A stretch of DNA of 64,000 nt from contig NC_087062.1 of the NCBI RefSeq assembly GCF_963678635.1, positions 15,733,789 through 15,797,788 on the forward strand, given 5' to 3'. The notes beneath the pieces are model-generated. The model made no database searches. It had not been told where the DNA came from and was given only the letters and a program-made list of their open reading frames with translations. This DNA comes from Symsagittifera roscoffensis. Its lineage: Eukaryota > Xenacoelomorpha > Acoela > Convolutidae. The position numbers and the translations under genes are program-made. Shown piece after piece: positions 1-10,555 of the stretch. Within the stretch, counting starts at the first letter, position 1; each line of letters begins with the position of its first letter.

Positions 1-1404
1 CCAAAATCTCTCAAGCAGCGGTACACGAATATCAGAATACAGTGAGCCCAATGTCCAATGAAAAAAATCATGAATTGTGCTTTTGTCTATTTTGCCAACC
101 CCAACTAACTTGGCAGATCTTCAACCAAAAATGAGCCTTTATGCAGTGTGGTTTTTAAAAAACATTGCACAAAATGATTAAATCCTGATATCCAGCTCAC
201 CAACTGTACTTGCATTCAGTTTTGTGCGCAAAAAGTTAAATCAAAAGGCTTCACCATCAAAAAAATTTTAAGACTAGACTCAGGAGCGACATTAACTAGT
301 TTTGATCAACTGCAAAAACGATTTAGCAATCGGTATACATTGAAAAAAAATCATTACCAGTTTTAGTGCCTAACGGAATTATCAAAAAAAATTGATCTCA
401 GAGCGATTTTCTTCAACTAGTGTCGCTGAGAACTTTCACTATAATTAACTAAAGCAAACTCTAAGCAAACTGAGCAAACTTAGCAAAATATATAAACAAA
501 CTTAGCAAATTCTTTACCTACATAACCGTTCAGTTAAACCAAAAATTTGACGGAAACCCGTTCAAAAAAATAAAGGTTCAGCATGTTCAGATCTGCCATT
601 CGAAACAATAATTAAATGAAACAACGGACCAATGAGTTGCTTGCAAACACGGTAATAGGATCGGCTAGAGAAGTAATAATTAAATTACTTCTCATGTTTC
701 GCATCCTAAAATTTGCAATTCAGCTTCAGTAGAACTCAACCGAAGATTCAGAAACTCACGTTAAAATTCTATTTGGCTACAATTGTTTGCCTACGTTGCA
801 ATTGCAAGAGTTACTTTTTGTTTTTTGATTTCAGCTTCAACTGAACTATACAAACCACGGTACTAAGTATACAAACCACGGAACTCTTTCTGTGGGCTAC
901 TGGAAACAGACTATACAAACTAAACAACCAAGTATACAAACCACGGAACTCTTTCTGTGGGCTACTGGAAAGCCGCCTTTTTCATTAAGAACCAGGAGCT
1001 TACAACATGTGTTTCGATGGTTTTTCAAAGATAAGAAATCTATTGCTGGGATACCTGACGTTTACTGATCTCAGAGATTGATAAAACTCGTCAAAATAAA
1101 AGAGTTAAAGTAAATAACTACAACCGTTGTATGTATATAGAAGTATAATAGCAGAATAGACTTAGCCCAAATTAGATTTAATTTTATTTTTCAAAGTGTA
1201 TTGGGTAGAGAAAGATATAGAGATGGTTAAGCTAACGTAAGAAGAAGAGTTGGTCTGATTCATAAGATGATTAACAGACAGATGAACTTAAGTTTTTAGC
1301 ATCATAAGATAACTTAGCACGACTGGTGGGCGACCTTGGCGCCACTGCAAAAACTGCAGCAAAGAGTGCAACTTAAAAACATGATATGTCATATGCGCGG
1401 CATA
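1..1404. repeat. Segmental duplication, copy 1 (truncated by window edge)
   Basis: The sequence from position 1 matches that from 1997 almost base for base. It runs through the same internal landmarks: a twice-repeated 40-bp block around 864-972 (ACAAACCACGG and CTGTGGGCTACTGG), then an LTR that starts at 1056. The match stops at 1404, four bases short of the LTR terminus seen in copy 2. Because the flank left of the LTR (GGGATACC) is also shared, copy 1 is a duplicate of an already occupied site, not an independent insertion. Confidence 0.85.
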
Positions 1405-1723
1405 ATGGGCTTTGCATCACCTTTCATTGCCCTTCACGGAAGCTGCGTACCTGATTTTGCAGCTCAATTTTTTACAATTTATATCAAGGTTTCCCTCAAA
1501 CGAAAGAGATAATCAATGCAGTAACTCAATGGGATAATTTCCTGGTTGAGGAACCCAAGAACTAGCTGAACTTCATCGCAATTAAAACTCATTATCATGA
1601 AAAAAATTAAACAAAAAGTATAGTTTTTCCAACAAGCAAAGTATCAATAACAGCATCTTATCTCGTTTTCCAACAGTGACGCATAATCCTTTCAAATTTA
1701 AAGCTCAAGGCACATCAGACAAG

Positions 1724-2047
1724 CTAGGGATCATTTTCCAAGGCACGGTTACGTAACTCCACCAGCTTCTCCTTCTCCATAAACAGCAGCTTCGTTGACT
1801 CTGAATTCGATGCCGGAAACTCACTAAACTCACAACCCAGTCTCCAACTGCTCGTTTTCAAAAAACTTTTATATCTTTTCAGCATCAATTTTACAACACA
1901 GCAGGCAACAGCATTTTTTCTAGAATAATCACAACAGCGCAAATCCAAAGACTTGAAAGTCCTCGTATCCAGCTGATACTTTTCAAATTGACCTCGCCAA
2001 AATCTCTCAAGCAGCGGTACACCAATATCAGAATACAGTGAGCCCAA
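1724..2047 (-). CDS. Unrecognised ORF fragment, 107 codons
   Basis: This is an open frame on the minus strand ending in ENDP. It has a charged C-terminal stretch, a cysteine pair (CCVV and RCCD) and a plausible amino-acid composition (many Leu, Lys, Arg, Phe). I do not recognise the family. The first part of the frame lies inside the duplicated segment, so the start of the same frame is present at positions 1-53. It may be a remnant of a transposon ORF or a captured host exon. No splice sites were confirmed. Confidence 0.25.
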   Translation of the reverse strand: MGSLYSDIGVPLLERFWRGQFEKYQLDTRTFKSLDLRCCDYSRKNAVACCVVKLMLKRYKSFLKTSSWRLGCEFSEFPASNSESTKLLFMEKEKLVELRNRALENDP

Positions 2048-3444
2048 TGTCCAATGAAAAAAATCATGAATTGTGCTTTTGTCTATTTTGCCTACCCCAA
2101 CTAACTTGACAGATCTTCAACCAAAAAATGAGCCTTTATGCAGTGTGGTTGGAAAAGACATTGCACAAAATGATTAAATCCTGCTATCCAGCTCACCAAC
2201 TGTACTTGCACTCAGTTTTGTGCGCAATACGTTAAATCGAAAGGCTTCACCATCAAAAAAATTTTAAGACTAGAGCGACATTAACTAGTTTTGATCAACA
2301 GCAAAAACGATTTAGCAATCGGTATACATTGAAAAAAAAAAACATTACCAGTTTTAGTGCCTAACGGAATTATCAAAAAAAATTGCAGCTAAGAGCGATT
2401 TTCTTCAACTAGTGTCGCTGAGAACTTTAACTATAACTAACTAAAGCAAACTCTAAGCATACTTAGCAAACTTAGCAAATCAAGCAAACTCAGCTAAGCA
2501 AGCTGAGCAAACTTAGCTAACTGAGCAAACTGAAAACAAACTTAGCGAATTCTTTACCTACATAACCGTTCAGTTAAACCAAAAATTTGACGGAAATCCG
2601 TTCAAAAAAATAAAGGTTCAGCATGTTCAGATCTGCCATTCAAAACAATAACTAAATGAAACAGCGGACCAATGAGTTGCTTGCAAACACGGAAATAGGA
2701 TCGGCTAGAGAAGTAATAATAAAATTACTTCTCATGTTTCACATCCTAAAATTTGCAATTCAGCTTCAGTAGAACTCAACCGAAGATTCAAAAACTCACG
2801 TTAAAATTCTATTTGGCTACAATTGTTTGCCTACGTTGCAATTGCAAGAGTTACTTTTTGTTTTTTGATTTCAGCTTCAACTGAACTATACAAACCACGG
2901 TACTAAGTATACAAACCACGGAACTCTTTCTGTGGGCTACTGGAAACAGACTATACAAACTAAACAACCAAGTATACAAACCACGGAACTCTTTCTGTGG
3001 GCTACTGGAAAGCCGCCTTTTTCATTAAGAACCAGGAGCTTACAACATGTGTTTCGATGGTTTTTCAAAGATAAGAAATCTACTGCTGGGATACCTGACG
3101 TTTACTGAACTCAGAGATTGATAAAACTCGGTAAAATAAAAGAGTTAAACTAATTAACTACAACCGTTGTATGTATATAGAAGTATAATAGCAGAATAGA
3201 CTTAGCCCAAATTAGATTTAACTTTATTTTTCAAAGTGTATTGGGTAGAGAAAGATATAGAGCTGGTTAAGCTAACGTAAGAAGAAGAGTTGATCTGATT
3301 CATAAGATGATTAACAGACAGATGAACTTAAACTTTTAGCATCATAAGATAACTTAGAACGACTGGTGGGCGACCTTGGTGCCACTGCAAAAACTGCAGC
3401 AAAGAGTGCAACTTAAAAACATGATATGTCATATGCGCGGCATG
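1997..3444. repeat. Segmental duplication, copy 2 (with LTR of Gypsy element)
   Basis: This is the second copy of the segment that starts at position 1. The offset grows from 1996 to 2040 bp because of small indels, mainly a longer run of AAACTTAGC-like short repeats in this copy (2440-2550). Its right part is the 3' LTR of the complete Gypsy element at 3096-10399. The two copies look about 95 percent identical by eye. Confidence 0.85.
2440..2552. repeat. Short imperfect tandem repeats, AAACTTAGC type
   Basis: The motif GCAAACTTA or GCAAACTGA recurs about nine times with small variations. The equivalent stretch in copy 1 (468-516) is shorter, so the array has expanded or contracted since the duplication. 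Confidence 0.6.
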
Positions 3445-3447
3445 ACA
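3096..3447 (-). repeat. 3' LTR of Gypsy element 1
   Basis: It is homologous to 10049-10399. On the minus strand it begins TGTCATGCC and ends in GTCA. It contains the shared block GGTGGGCGACCTTGG near 3366. The left flank ATACC is the target-site duplication. Confidence 0.9.
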
Positions 3448-3911
3448 TGCCGGGAGGCAACAAAAAAATCTTACAAGTGTGATTTTTTCTTTTAGGATAA
3501 CAACACCACCACCTAGGTCAGAAAACAAAACTAGAAAAAACTTATAATTTTTTCGAGCGACAGCACTAAGACAAAGTTTTGAAGAAAGTTTTTAGAAAGT
3601 TTGAAGAAAATTTTGTACTGAGATTGATTAATCTTTGAAAACGAACTTGATTGAGCAGTCTTCGGCGTTTCTCCGAATAAAGCGACGCTTCGGGGTGACC
3701 GAGGAACTCTCTCCGCCTTGACCTGGCAACGGAGAAGAGTACGCGCATTCTTCCACTTCTTTGAGGGAGTGGCGAATTGGACTACCGTAGCAAGCTGGAG
3801 CTTTCCTGTTTCGACCGCACTCGAAGAAGAAGTTTCCGACTCCACATTATCCTGTACCGCTGAATGTGGCGGTTCGACATGAGTAGAACTCCCTGAAAAA
3901 ATTGACCCAGT

Positions 3912-5055
3912 TTAGCGACCTCTGACGTCACTGGGCCGTGAATTGAAGTCTCTGCTGTGGTGTCTGGGACCATGAATGGCGTACCAAGATCGTAGAGTTG
4001 GAGTTCGTGTAACTACCGTGTCGATAGCATGCAGAGTGACCACAGAGTTGTTCGACGCGTCGAGGCCTCCCATGGTCGAATCCGAAGGCAAGGGCGGGTA
4101 CGATGGGGTTGAAGGCGTTTGAGGAACGTGTTGTGCTGATGGCCCCTGAAGAAGCGCTGAAGAGATCCTCGGGACGCGCTGAGGGGTAGATATTGATCGA
4201 GGAGACCGCCTGGGCGATTGAGTACCTGACAGAGCTTCCTGGGTATCGGAGTCCGACAACAGGATTACTGGCGGATCTGCCGACCGCACGTGAGGAGTTG
4301 GCACTATCAGAAAAGGATATCTTTCCGTAGGCATAGTGATCTGACCTCGTGGCGCTATGTTTCGTGGAGGCAAAGTTTGTCCTATCCTGTCTCCCCGAAT
4401 GGGAGCTGCTGCTGATCTTTTAGCTAAACCCTCATGATTATCAAAATTGCGTTTTAGAGTTATGTCGTTCTTCCGGAAAACTTTTCCGGTGTCCGTAATA
4501 TATGTGTTGTTCGTGAGGCGAACGATCTTGAATTTTACCAGTCTATAAAGGGACTTTTCGGATTTTCTGCTAGACATTCCCTAAAAGTTTTTACACTGCC
4601 AGGATTATGTATCAACAAAGACTCTAAATTACTTGTACCAGAAGGTCTTTGACGTGAATGACTCGGTGAAACCGAAGGTTCTCTGCTGGGTGCATCCTCA
4701 GGTTAGTTTTGCTGAGGCCTGTTTTCAGAGCATTAGCAATCTCATTATTGCGTGACCCGAGCTCCCGCATCAATTTCCGCCCCATCTCCACGTTAATACT
4801 ACGTTTAAGCTGGTTCCACCGGTTAGCAGCGAGTGCGAGATCTTCAAGGGCTTTATATTGTTGGGTGTCAGCTATCTTCCGACCCGGGACAACTTTCTTG
4901 AAACACAGGACCACACCTGGACTGAGAGAACCACATTTCACCCTCTTCACTCTGTCCAGGCTATAATCTTGGCTGTGTCGATCTTCCAGTTTCAGGAGAC
5001 TGCGCGCTAGGATACTTTGATCTGAAGCATTAGCAAGAGTCTTATCCCTGGCCAA
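3912..5055 (-). pseudogene. Gypsy 1 post-integrase region
   Basis: Two adjacent frames (4624-5055 and 3912-4577) lie downstream of the integrase core. The first is basic and helical. The second starts with a K/R-rich segment followed by a Pro/Ser-rich low-complexity tail. Their position between the integrase and the 3' LTR suggests the integrase C-terminal domain and tail of the polyprotein. No GPY/F or chromo motif is clear. Frame changes between 5055 and 5220 show decay. Confidence 0.55.
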
Positions 5056-5139
5056 AGAAAAATCCGTATTCGGTTTTCGACCGAAATGAACTTCAAAAGG
5101 AGATTTCTTAAGAGTTGCAAGCTAGGATTTCCTTAGGTC

Positions 5140-6309
5140 ATCCAAGATTGTGTGGAGGACATGATTGAGAATTTTATACTGAGGGCTAAATGCCTATGTT
5201 CACAATTTACGTTTTATCTTCTGGATAGTCCTTTCCACTTTCCCACAGCCACAGTGGTCACCAACTGGGCAGAATAATTGATCGATTCTCAAATTTTTGC
5301 AAAAATCCTTAAGCAGAGCAATTTTAAAACCGGAGCCGTGGCCTGTGCGTGTAGATTTTGTATGCCGTGGATGCGTATATATGCTTCAGAAATTTGAGTA
5401 TTTTTTGGAAGCGGTATTTTTTGTAAGCAAAACGGACAGGAATTTTGAGAACGTGTCCACTGCCACCAAGGTCAAATCCTTTTTCCTTTTTCATCCTGCA
5501 ACGGGTCAGCAAAATCTAACTGTAATTCCTCATTAGGAGCAAATAGGGGAGGGAGCGGTAGCGAAGAAATAAATGTGTGAGACGATTTCAAGTTCTTACC
5601 AAAATTCGTACATTCCATACACATCTGACTTCTTTCAACGATCTGTCGATTCATAAAGGGGCACCAGATGTAATCGGCCGCCTCTATCATGGCTTGTTGG
5701 CCAGGGTGAGATCGGTGTAGTCGTGTCAAAATCGCCGATCGAAGCTTGAAGGGTATTGGCAACTTATTGTCAATGAGGATACAATTATCCTTAACCGACG
5801 CTACTGGCCAAAACTGAGCGACGTAGAGGCCCTGTTTTGAGAAGGGCTGAACATCGTTGTCTAACATTGCCCCTTCATCGGCCCGAGAAACTCGTCTTCG
5901 TCGGTTAACTCAACCAGTAACCCGACATCGAACAAGCTGGGAAGGCCCACAATCTCCTTCTTCTCCTGTGAGACGAACGGCTTCTTTTTGATGGCACAAA
6001 CTCCCTCTGAAGCACGCAGCTGATGAGCCCGGTTTGAAATTCGTCTTCGTCGACTCTTCTCGTTGAAACTCGCGATTGACTGTAATGGTGTCCCGGGAAG
6101 GCCTTGACGACTCCTCCTAGCCTGACTTCTGAGAGACTGGATGCGATTGAATCTGAGCAGCGGGCGGGAGCGCGGCGGATTGACCGGAGCCGTATGGACG
6201 ATGGTAGGAGCCGGGGTGCTGTGTGTCTTGACTTGGGCCCTCATCAAAATTTTCGACAAAGTCTAGTAGATTCTCTCGAACTGCTGTATTGTCGAGTAAG
6301 ACAGAAGCG
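5140..6309 (-). pseudogene. Gypsy 1 linker and integrase (broken)
   Basis: The part 5472-5867 carries an integrase zinc-binding domain: two histidines in LHRSHPG and two cysteines in CMECTNFG. It then runs toward the first catalytic Asp region (LQLDFADP). A short downstream stretch near 5220-5290 in another frame reads GCGKVERTIQ, matching the glutamate end of the DDE core, so the core between them is deleted or shifted. Upstream, 5861-6309 is a basic linker rich in Arg and Pro that links to RNase H across the nested insertion. Integrase would join the cDNA to host DNA; this copy cannot. Confidence 0.8.
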
Positions 6310-6378
6310 TTGATAGGATAAATCATATCGGAGATAAATCATATCGACTGAATTTAAGTGAACAATAGAGCAAAACTG

Positions 6379-6424
6379 ATTTGCGCATCAGCAAGGCTTG
6401 TTTTGGCCTTGCTGATGCGCAAAT
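6379..6424. repeat. Perfect 19-bp inverted repeat (hairpin)
   Basis: Arms 6379-6397 and 6406-6424 are exact reverse complements with an 8-base loop. The arm core is GCGCATCAGCAAGG. It lies near the left end of the nested 580-bp insertion and includes an octamer-like ATGCGCAAAT. Confidence 0.9.
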
Positions 6425-6438
6425 TTTATTTTTTATTC

Positions 6439-6790
6439 TGATTGGCTGACCGCGGAATCGTACGACCGGTCGCCCTCTAGACATTTGATGCTTTTTATGC
6501 ATTTTTTTTCTGATTGGCTTAGAGTATACGTCAATTTTATGCATCCCTCATGCGGCGAATTACTTGCATGCGAACATTAATGTGATTGGTCAGAATTTTC
6601 CGTCATTAAACACCACTTAAGTGGTGGCAAATTACGCGAACCCAAACTAAACTGTGATTGGCCGAGATTACTCGTTACGCAAATAACGTCCTCTCGCGGT
6701 GAACAACCACGAACATCTCTGTAGGGAGGCGTTAGAATTTCATTGCCCCCTACCGGCCTTTACTCAACACAAGTGGTTGAATCTGATTGG
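6439..6790. promoter_or_regulatory. Periodic CCAAT-box array inside the nested insertion
   Basis: The heptamer TGATTGG (reverse complement CCAATCA, an NF-Y-type CCAAT box) begins at 6439, 6511, 6583, 6655 and 6784. The first four are exactly 72 bp apart. Two further CCAAT motifs in the opposite orientation follow at 6838 and 6846, then an AT-rich ATATATTAAAA at about 6873, 24 bp from the insertion end. Half-sites CGTCA lie about 18 bases after two of the boxes. The pattern looks like a promoter or enhancer. Function is inferred, not shown. Confidence 0.6.
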
Positions 6791-7025
6791 TCGAATCTTG
6801 GTGGATTTGAAGATCCGCCCTCATGTGTGGTATTTTGCCAATAGACCAATTAGCGGAGTTAGAATCCTCCACCGATATATTAAAAACAAAAGTGCAATTG
6901 ATAGGTTCCGGTGGCATAACTGCGCTTGCCCCTATTAAATTACACGCTTGAATGAAATTTTTAATGGTTTTAATGACAATTATCTCATCATAAACTGAAC
7001 TAGGAGGGGCATCAAATGTACGGTT

Positions 7026-8311
7026 TCAGGAAAGACTTTCAGCCATACCAAGAGTAGCACCAGGCACAAGTCTGATGTCGTAGTCAAACGGTAAAAGCCT
7101 GTCCGCACAGCGTGTTAAACGTAACTGGTAAGGTTTATTTCCTCTATGTTCTTTTATAGCCAAAATAATGGCTTCATGGTCCGTAAGTATCTCGAATTTG
7201 TTACCTAGTAAATAAGTGCGGAATGTTCGCACGCCGAGAACACCGCTAAAAATTCCAGTTCATTGGTACTATATTTAAGTTCCGCTGATAAAAGGAAGCG
7301 CGAGGCGAACGAAATAGTTACCCACAAACGTGCATCTTTCTTTTGCTCCAGACATACTCCTAAGCCGCTGTGGCTAGCATCACACTTCACACGCATCTTC
7401 TTTGCCGGGTCGTAGTGGAACAAGTCAGTAATTTCTGCAATGAGATCCAGAATTTTCCGAAAAGCCACCTCCTGGGTTTCATTCCGGACGAATTTTTCTT
7501 TATTGCAAAGCTTAAATGATTCACGAAATTCGCACGTAAGATTACGTAAAATAGGCAAAAACTTCTGGAAATGGTTGAGGGTGCCCATGAACGACCGCAG
7601 TTGCTTTAGGGTTCTAGGTGCCTCCAGATTTCGAACAATTTCGATTTTGGAAAATTTAGGAGAATAGCCTGTTGAATGGATATCAAATCCCAACCATTCG
7701 AGCTTTTCCACCGCGAATTCACACTTAGACAACTTCAACGCAAAACCTTCCTCATCCAGTCTAGAGAGAACTTTATGTACAATTTCATTATGTTGTGACA
7801 ACGTCCCCATCGAAACCACGAGTATATCATCCAAATAGCGTATAGTCCTCGGAATTCCTTGCAGCGTACAATCCATTGCTTTTTGAAACTCGGACGGCAT
7901 GTCCGTTGAACCGTATAACCCAGTGTTGAATATGAATGTTCCTGTTGACTCTCCGCAAATGATTTTAAAATTACAATGACTACTCGTCGATTTCAAAAGT
8001 TTAATCTGACTAACCGCATACTTTAAATCGAGTGATGTGAACCACACTGAACCAGGTACATCACTGGTAAGGATCTGGGCGGCCGAATCAATTAGTTCCG
8101 GAATATTTGGCAACTGGTACTTATTTTTCCAAATTTGAGCATTGAGGGTTTTGGCGTCCATTGCAAGCGTAATCGAGTCAGCTTTCTTTGCGATAATCGC
8201 AATGGGGTTGATGAAATGATCTGTAGTACATTTATCTAGCTTCGTAATATGACCATCCTTCACTAGCGCCTTTAATTTGTCTGACACGCAATCCTGAATG
8301 TGAATTGGCAC
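7026..8311 (-). pseudogene. Gypsy 1 reverse transcriptase and RNase H
   Basis: The long frame 7205-8311 contains the RT palm: the SLDLKYAVSQI segment (motif A), a GLYGSTDMPSEFQ segment, and the catalytic YLDD box. Thumb and connection follow (WLGFDI, LRSFMGTLNHFQKF), then the start of RNase H (KCDASHSGLG, STNELEFLA). RNase H continues after a frameshift in 7026-7232 (LTDHEAI, VPGATLGMAESLS) and stops at 7026-7028. The RT frame is shifted relative to the protease frame near 8310. It would copy element RNA into DNA but is inactive here. Confidence 0.9.
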
Positions 8312-9065
8312 CTTCGCACTTTAATTTGTCTAGGAAACAACGGGTAGTATGTACTTGGTGATTTTTAGACCTGCTCAATCGAGTAAACAATAGCGGGAAC
8401 TTCTTGACGAAGTGTGATTTAATCAGCGCGACGGTTGAATTTTCCACCACATTCAGCACTGTGTTCACTTGAGGCGGATTCCTTTGGATCGTATCTATAC
8501 CGACAAAGCTTTGCAAATCGAGCCCCAACAAGCATCGTGTTTTTTTCTCGGAAACGAGGAATGTAGCATCAACATTTTCCCACCCACCAGAGGAGATAGG
8601 TATTGTCAAGCTGCCGAAAATTTTGATTGAATTCTTGTTAAAATCTTTATACGAAACCTCGTTAAGCAAATTTTGAACACTGGTGAAATGTGACTTAGTA
8701 TTTTGCCGAAATAGAACATCTGCTGTCCTTTTGTTTAAGAAAGATACCGGGTTTCCCGTGTCTACCGTAGCATAGAATGATTTTGCACCCGAGCGTAACA
8801 TCACACTCAAGTTACGGGGTGTTCCACGGTTAGTTTTCAGTAAAATTAAAAAACTGCCAATTTGAACTATGGACCGTTTGTTTTGTGGTTGAGTACTGAG
8901 AATTCCATATTCGGGTTCGCTGTCATCATCTTGGTCCAACACAATGTGATCTATTTCAGTTTCCAGACTTGTTTGTGCGTCCTCCTCTTCCACAAGATTG
9001 ACTCGACATCTAGAATTACATACTTTAGCAAAAGGTCGTTTCATCTTACTTGACCGCCATTCCAC
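8232..9065 (-). pseudogene. Gypsy 1 aspartic protease region
   Basis: The frame is the in-frame continuation of gag after a stop. It holds a single retropepsin active-site motif (ATVDTGNPVSFL), with the expected hydrophobic strand and ILLG-like LLGLDL later. The frame leads toward RT but ends at 8232 after a frameshift near 8310. Confidence 0.8.
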
Positions 9066-10049
9066 ATCTCGTGCCGGGCAATTTTTCCAATGATCCAGCG
9101 AATACGTATTACCACAAAATTAACACGACCTGGATCGGTCCGGTGCGTTCTGTCTGTGGGAAGAAGATTGACCACCACCCCGACGCTATTGTATGGAAAA
9201 GGTTGGTTCCTGTTTTATTTTAGGCAAACTAAAAGAAGAGGTGTTCTTATTATGCGGTAGAATTTTCTGGAATTCCATTGATGTAGATGCACCTTTTTCC
9301 AGTTCCAACGCTAACTTTAAGGTTCCAGCGGAATCTGTATTTTTTTTTGGAATTAACGTACTTTGTACATCCGAGTCACAAATACGACCTATAAATAGGT
9401 CTCATACCACACTGCGTTCCTCCTGTTCAGTCCAATTACAGCACGCCGCTTCAGCCGACAACCTCGAGTGAAGTGACAGAATTGACTCGTTAGCCTCCAT
9501 GTACCAGGAACTGTATAGTTTAATACATTCCATGGTAACCTTTACTTCCACCTTGAAGGCGTAAATACTGTTTTGAAAAACATCTCTGAGCGGAAGCAGG
9601 TTTAGATCAGCGTGCGGGAAAGCTTGTACCAGTTTCTTTCTACCTTCGTTCCCCAGGGCAAAAAATAGTATTGATCTTGCTCTTGCCTCTGCTTCATGAA
9701 AAAACCAGTTCAATCCGATTCGCAGACCCCTCTTCCGCCTCTCAACGTTTGCTTCGTCGACACGTCTACTCGCAGCAGCATCTCTGCGAAGGCGGTTATC
9801 TGCTTCTGGTTGTGTTTCTGGGTCTGGCCTAGTTTCTGGACTTGGAGGTGGATCATCATGCACCGCGCCGTGTTCGGCAAGGATATCAGACACATTGAAT
9901 TTGTCCTTTATTCCTAACGGTAGGCTGAACTGTCCGAACCAGCTGTCCCAACTGTAAGGTGGGGATAAAGATGGTTTCGTCCAAAACTGGGGTAAGCCAG
10001 CGAGATCCGTCCTGTTGTCATCTGAGACAGGAACTGTTGGCTGCGCCAT
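9066..10049 (-). pseudogene. Gypsy 1 gag with interrupted zinc knuckle
   Basis: The frame opens with ATG at 10049 and runs to a stop at 9402-9404. The same frame continues with two more stops (near 9188 and at 9120-9122) into the protease. The C-terminal part reads SC-stop-FCGNTYSLDHWKNCPARD, a CCHC-type zinc knuckle split by the TAA at 9120-9122. The N-terminal part is capsid-like, with a Pro/Glu-rich linker. The start codon straddles the LTR/primer-site boundary. Confidence 0.8.
10031..10048 (-). other. Primer-binding site of Gypsy 1
   Basis: Directly after the LTR end (...GTCA) the minus strand reads TGGCGCAGCCAACAG. This starts with the TGG expected to pair with the CCA end of a tRNA. 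There is no spacer, and the gag ATG is formed by the last LTR base plus the first two bases of this site. Confidence 0.7.
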
Positions 10050-10399
10050 GACATTTACCGAACTCAGAGACTGATAAAACGCGGTATAATAGAAGAATTG
10101 AATTAAATAATTACAACCGTAGTATGTATAAAGAAGTATAATAGCAGAATAGACTTAACCCATTTTAGATTTACTTTTATGTTTCAAAGTGTATGAAGTA
10201 GTGAAAGTTATAGAGTTTGTTAAGCTAGCGTAACAGGAAGATTTGGTCTGAATCATACGATGATAAACTGACAGATGAACTTAAGTTTTAGCACCATGTG
10301 ATAATTTAGCACAATTGGTGGGCGACCTTGGCGCCACTGCAATAACTGCAGCAAAGAGTGCAACGTATAAACATGATAAGTTATATGCGTGGCATGACA
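10049..10399 (-). repeat. 5' LTR of Gypsy element 1
   Basis: It is homologous to 3096-3447, with TG...CA ends on the minus strand. Its right flank is ATACC (10400-10404), matching the left flank of the other LTR. The two LTRs differ at many positions, so the insertion is not recent. Confidence 0.9.
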
Positions 10400-10555
10400 A
10401 TACCAAACAATTAGTTTTTTTCTAGACAGGTTATGCGTTATAATGATATCATAAGTATCACACAAACTGCAGCAGAAAACGTTAACTCTCCGAAAAGAAA
10501 ACAACCCTATCTGTAGCAATAAATTTTGAGGACCCATCAATGAACGGAATCTAGT

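Larger units (their letters stand above)
6318..6897. mobile_element. 580-bp nested insertion with 8-bp target duplication
   Basis: The octamer TTGATAGG occurs at 6310-6317 and again at 6898-6905. The Gypsy linker reading frame (minus strand, PEPIN then ASVLL) is continuous once the segment between the two octamers and one octamer are ignored. It is therefore a discrete insertion into Gypsy 1. It has no coding capacity. Its ends show no clear terminal inverted repeat and no A-tail. Eight-base duplications are typical of hAT elements, but the family is not identified. Confidence 0.82.
3096..10399 (-). mobile_element. Ty3/Gypsy LTR retrotransposon 1 (degenerate, complete ends)
   Basis: Two LTRs of about 352 bp (3096-3447 and 10049-10399) bound a gag-pol interior on the minus strand. 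LTR ends are TG...CA. The element is flanked by a 5-bp target-site duplication, ATACC, at 3091-3095 and 10400-10404. Reading the minus strand from the right the order is gag, zinc knuckle, protease (DTG), RT (YLDD), RNase H, linker, integrase zinc domain (HHCC), integrase core fragment and a C-terminal region. Several stop codons, at least two frameshifts and a nested 580-bp insertion make it non-autonomous. Confidence 0.93.

Noticed and set aside
3360-3385. Second primer-site-like sequence TGGCGCC/TGGTGG inside the Gypsy 1 LTR
   Set aside because: It lies within both LTRs, so it cannot be the primer site; the site adjoining the LTR end at 10048 fits better.
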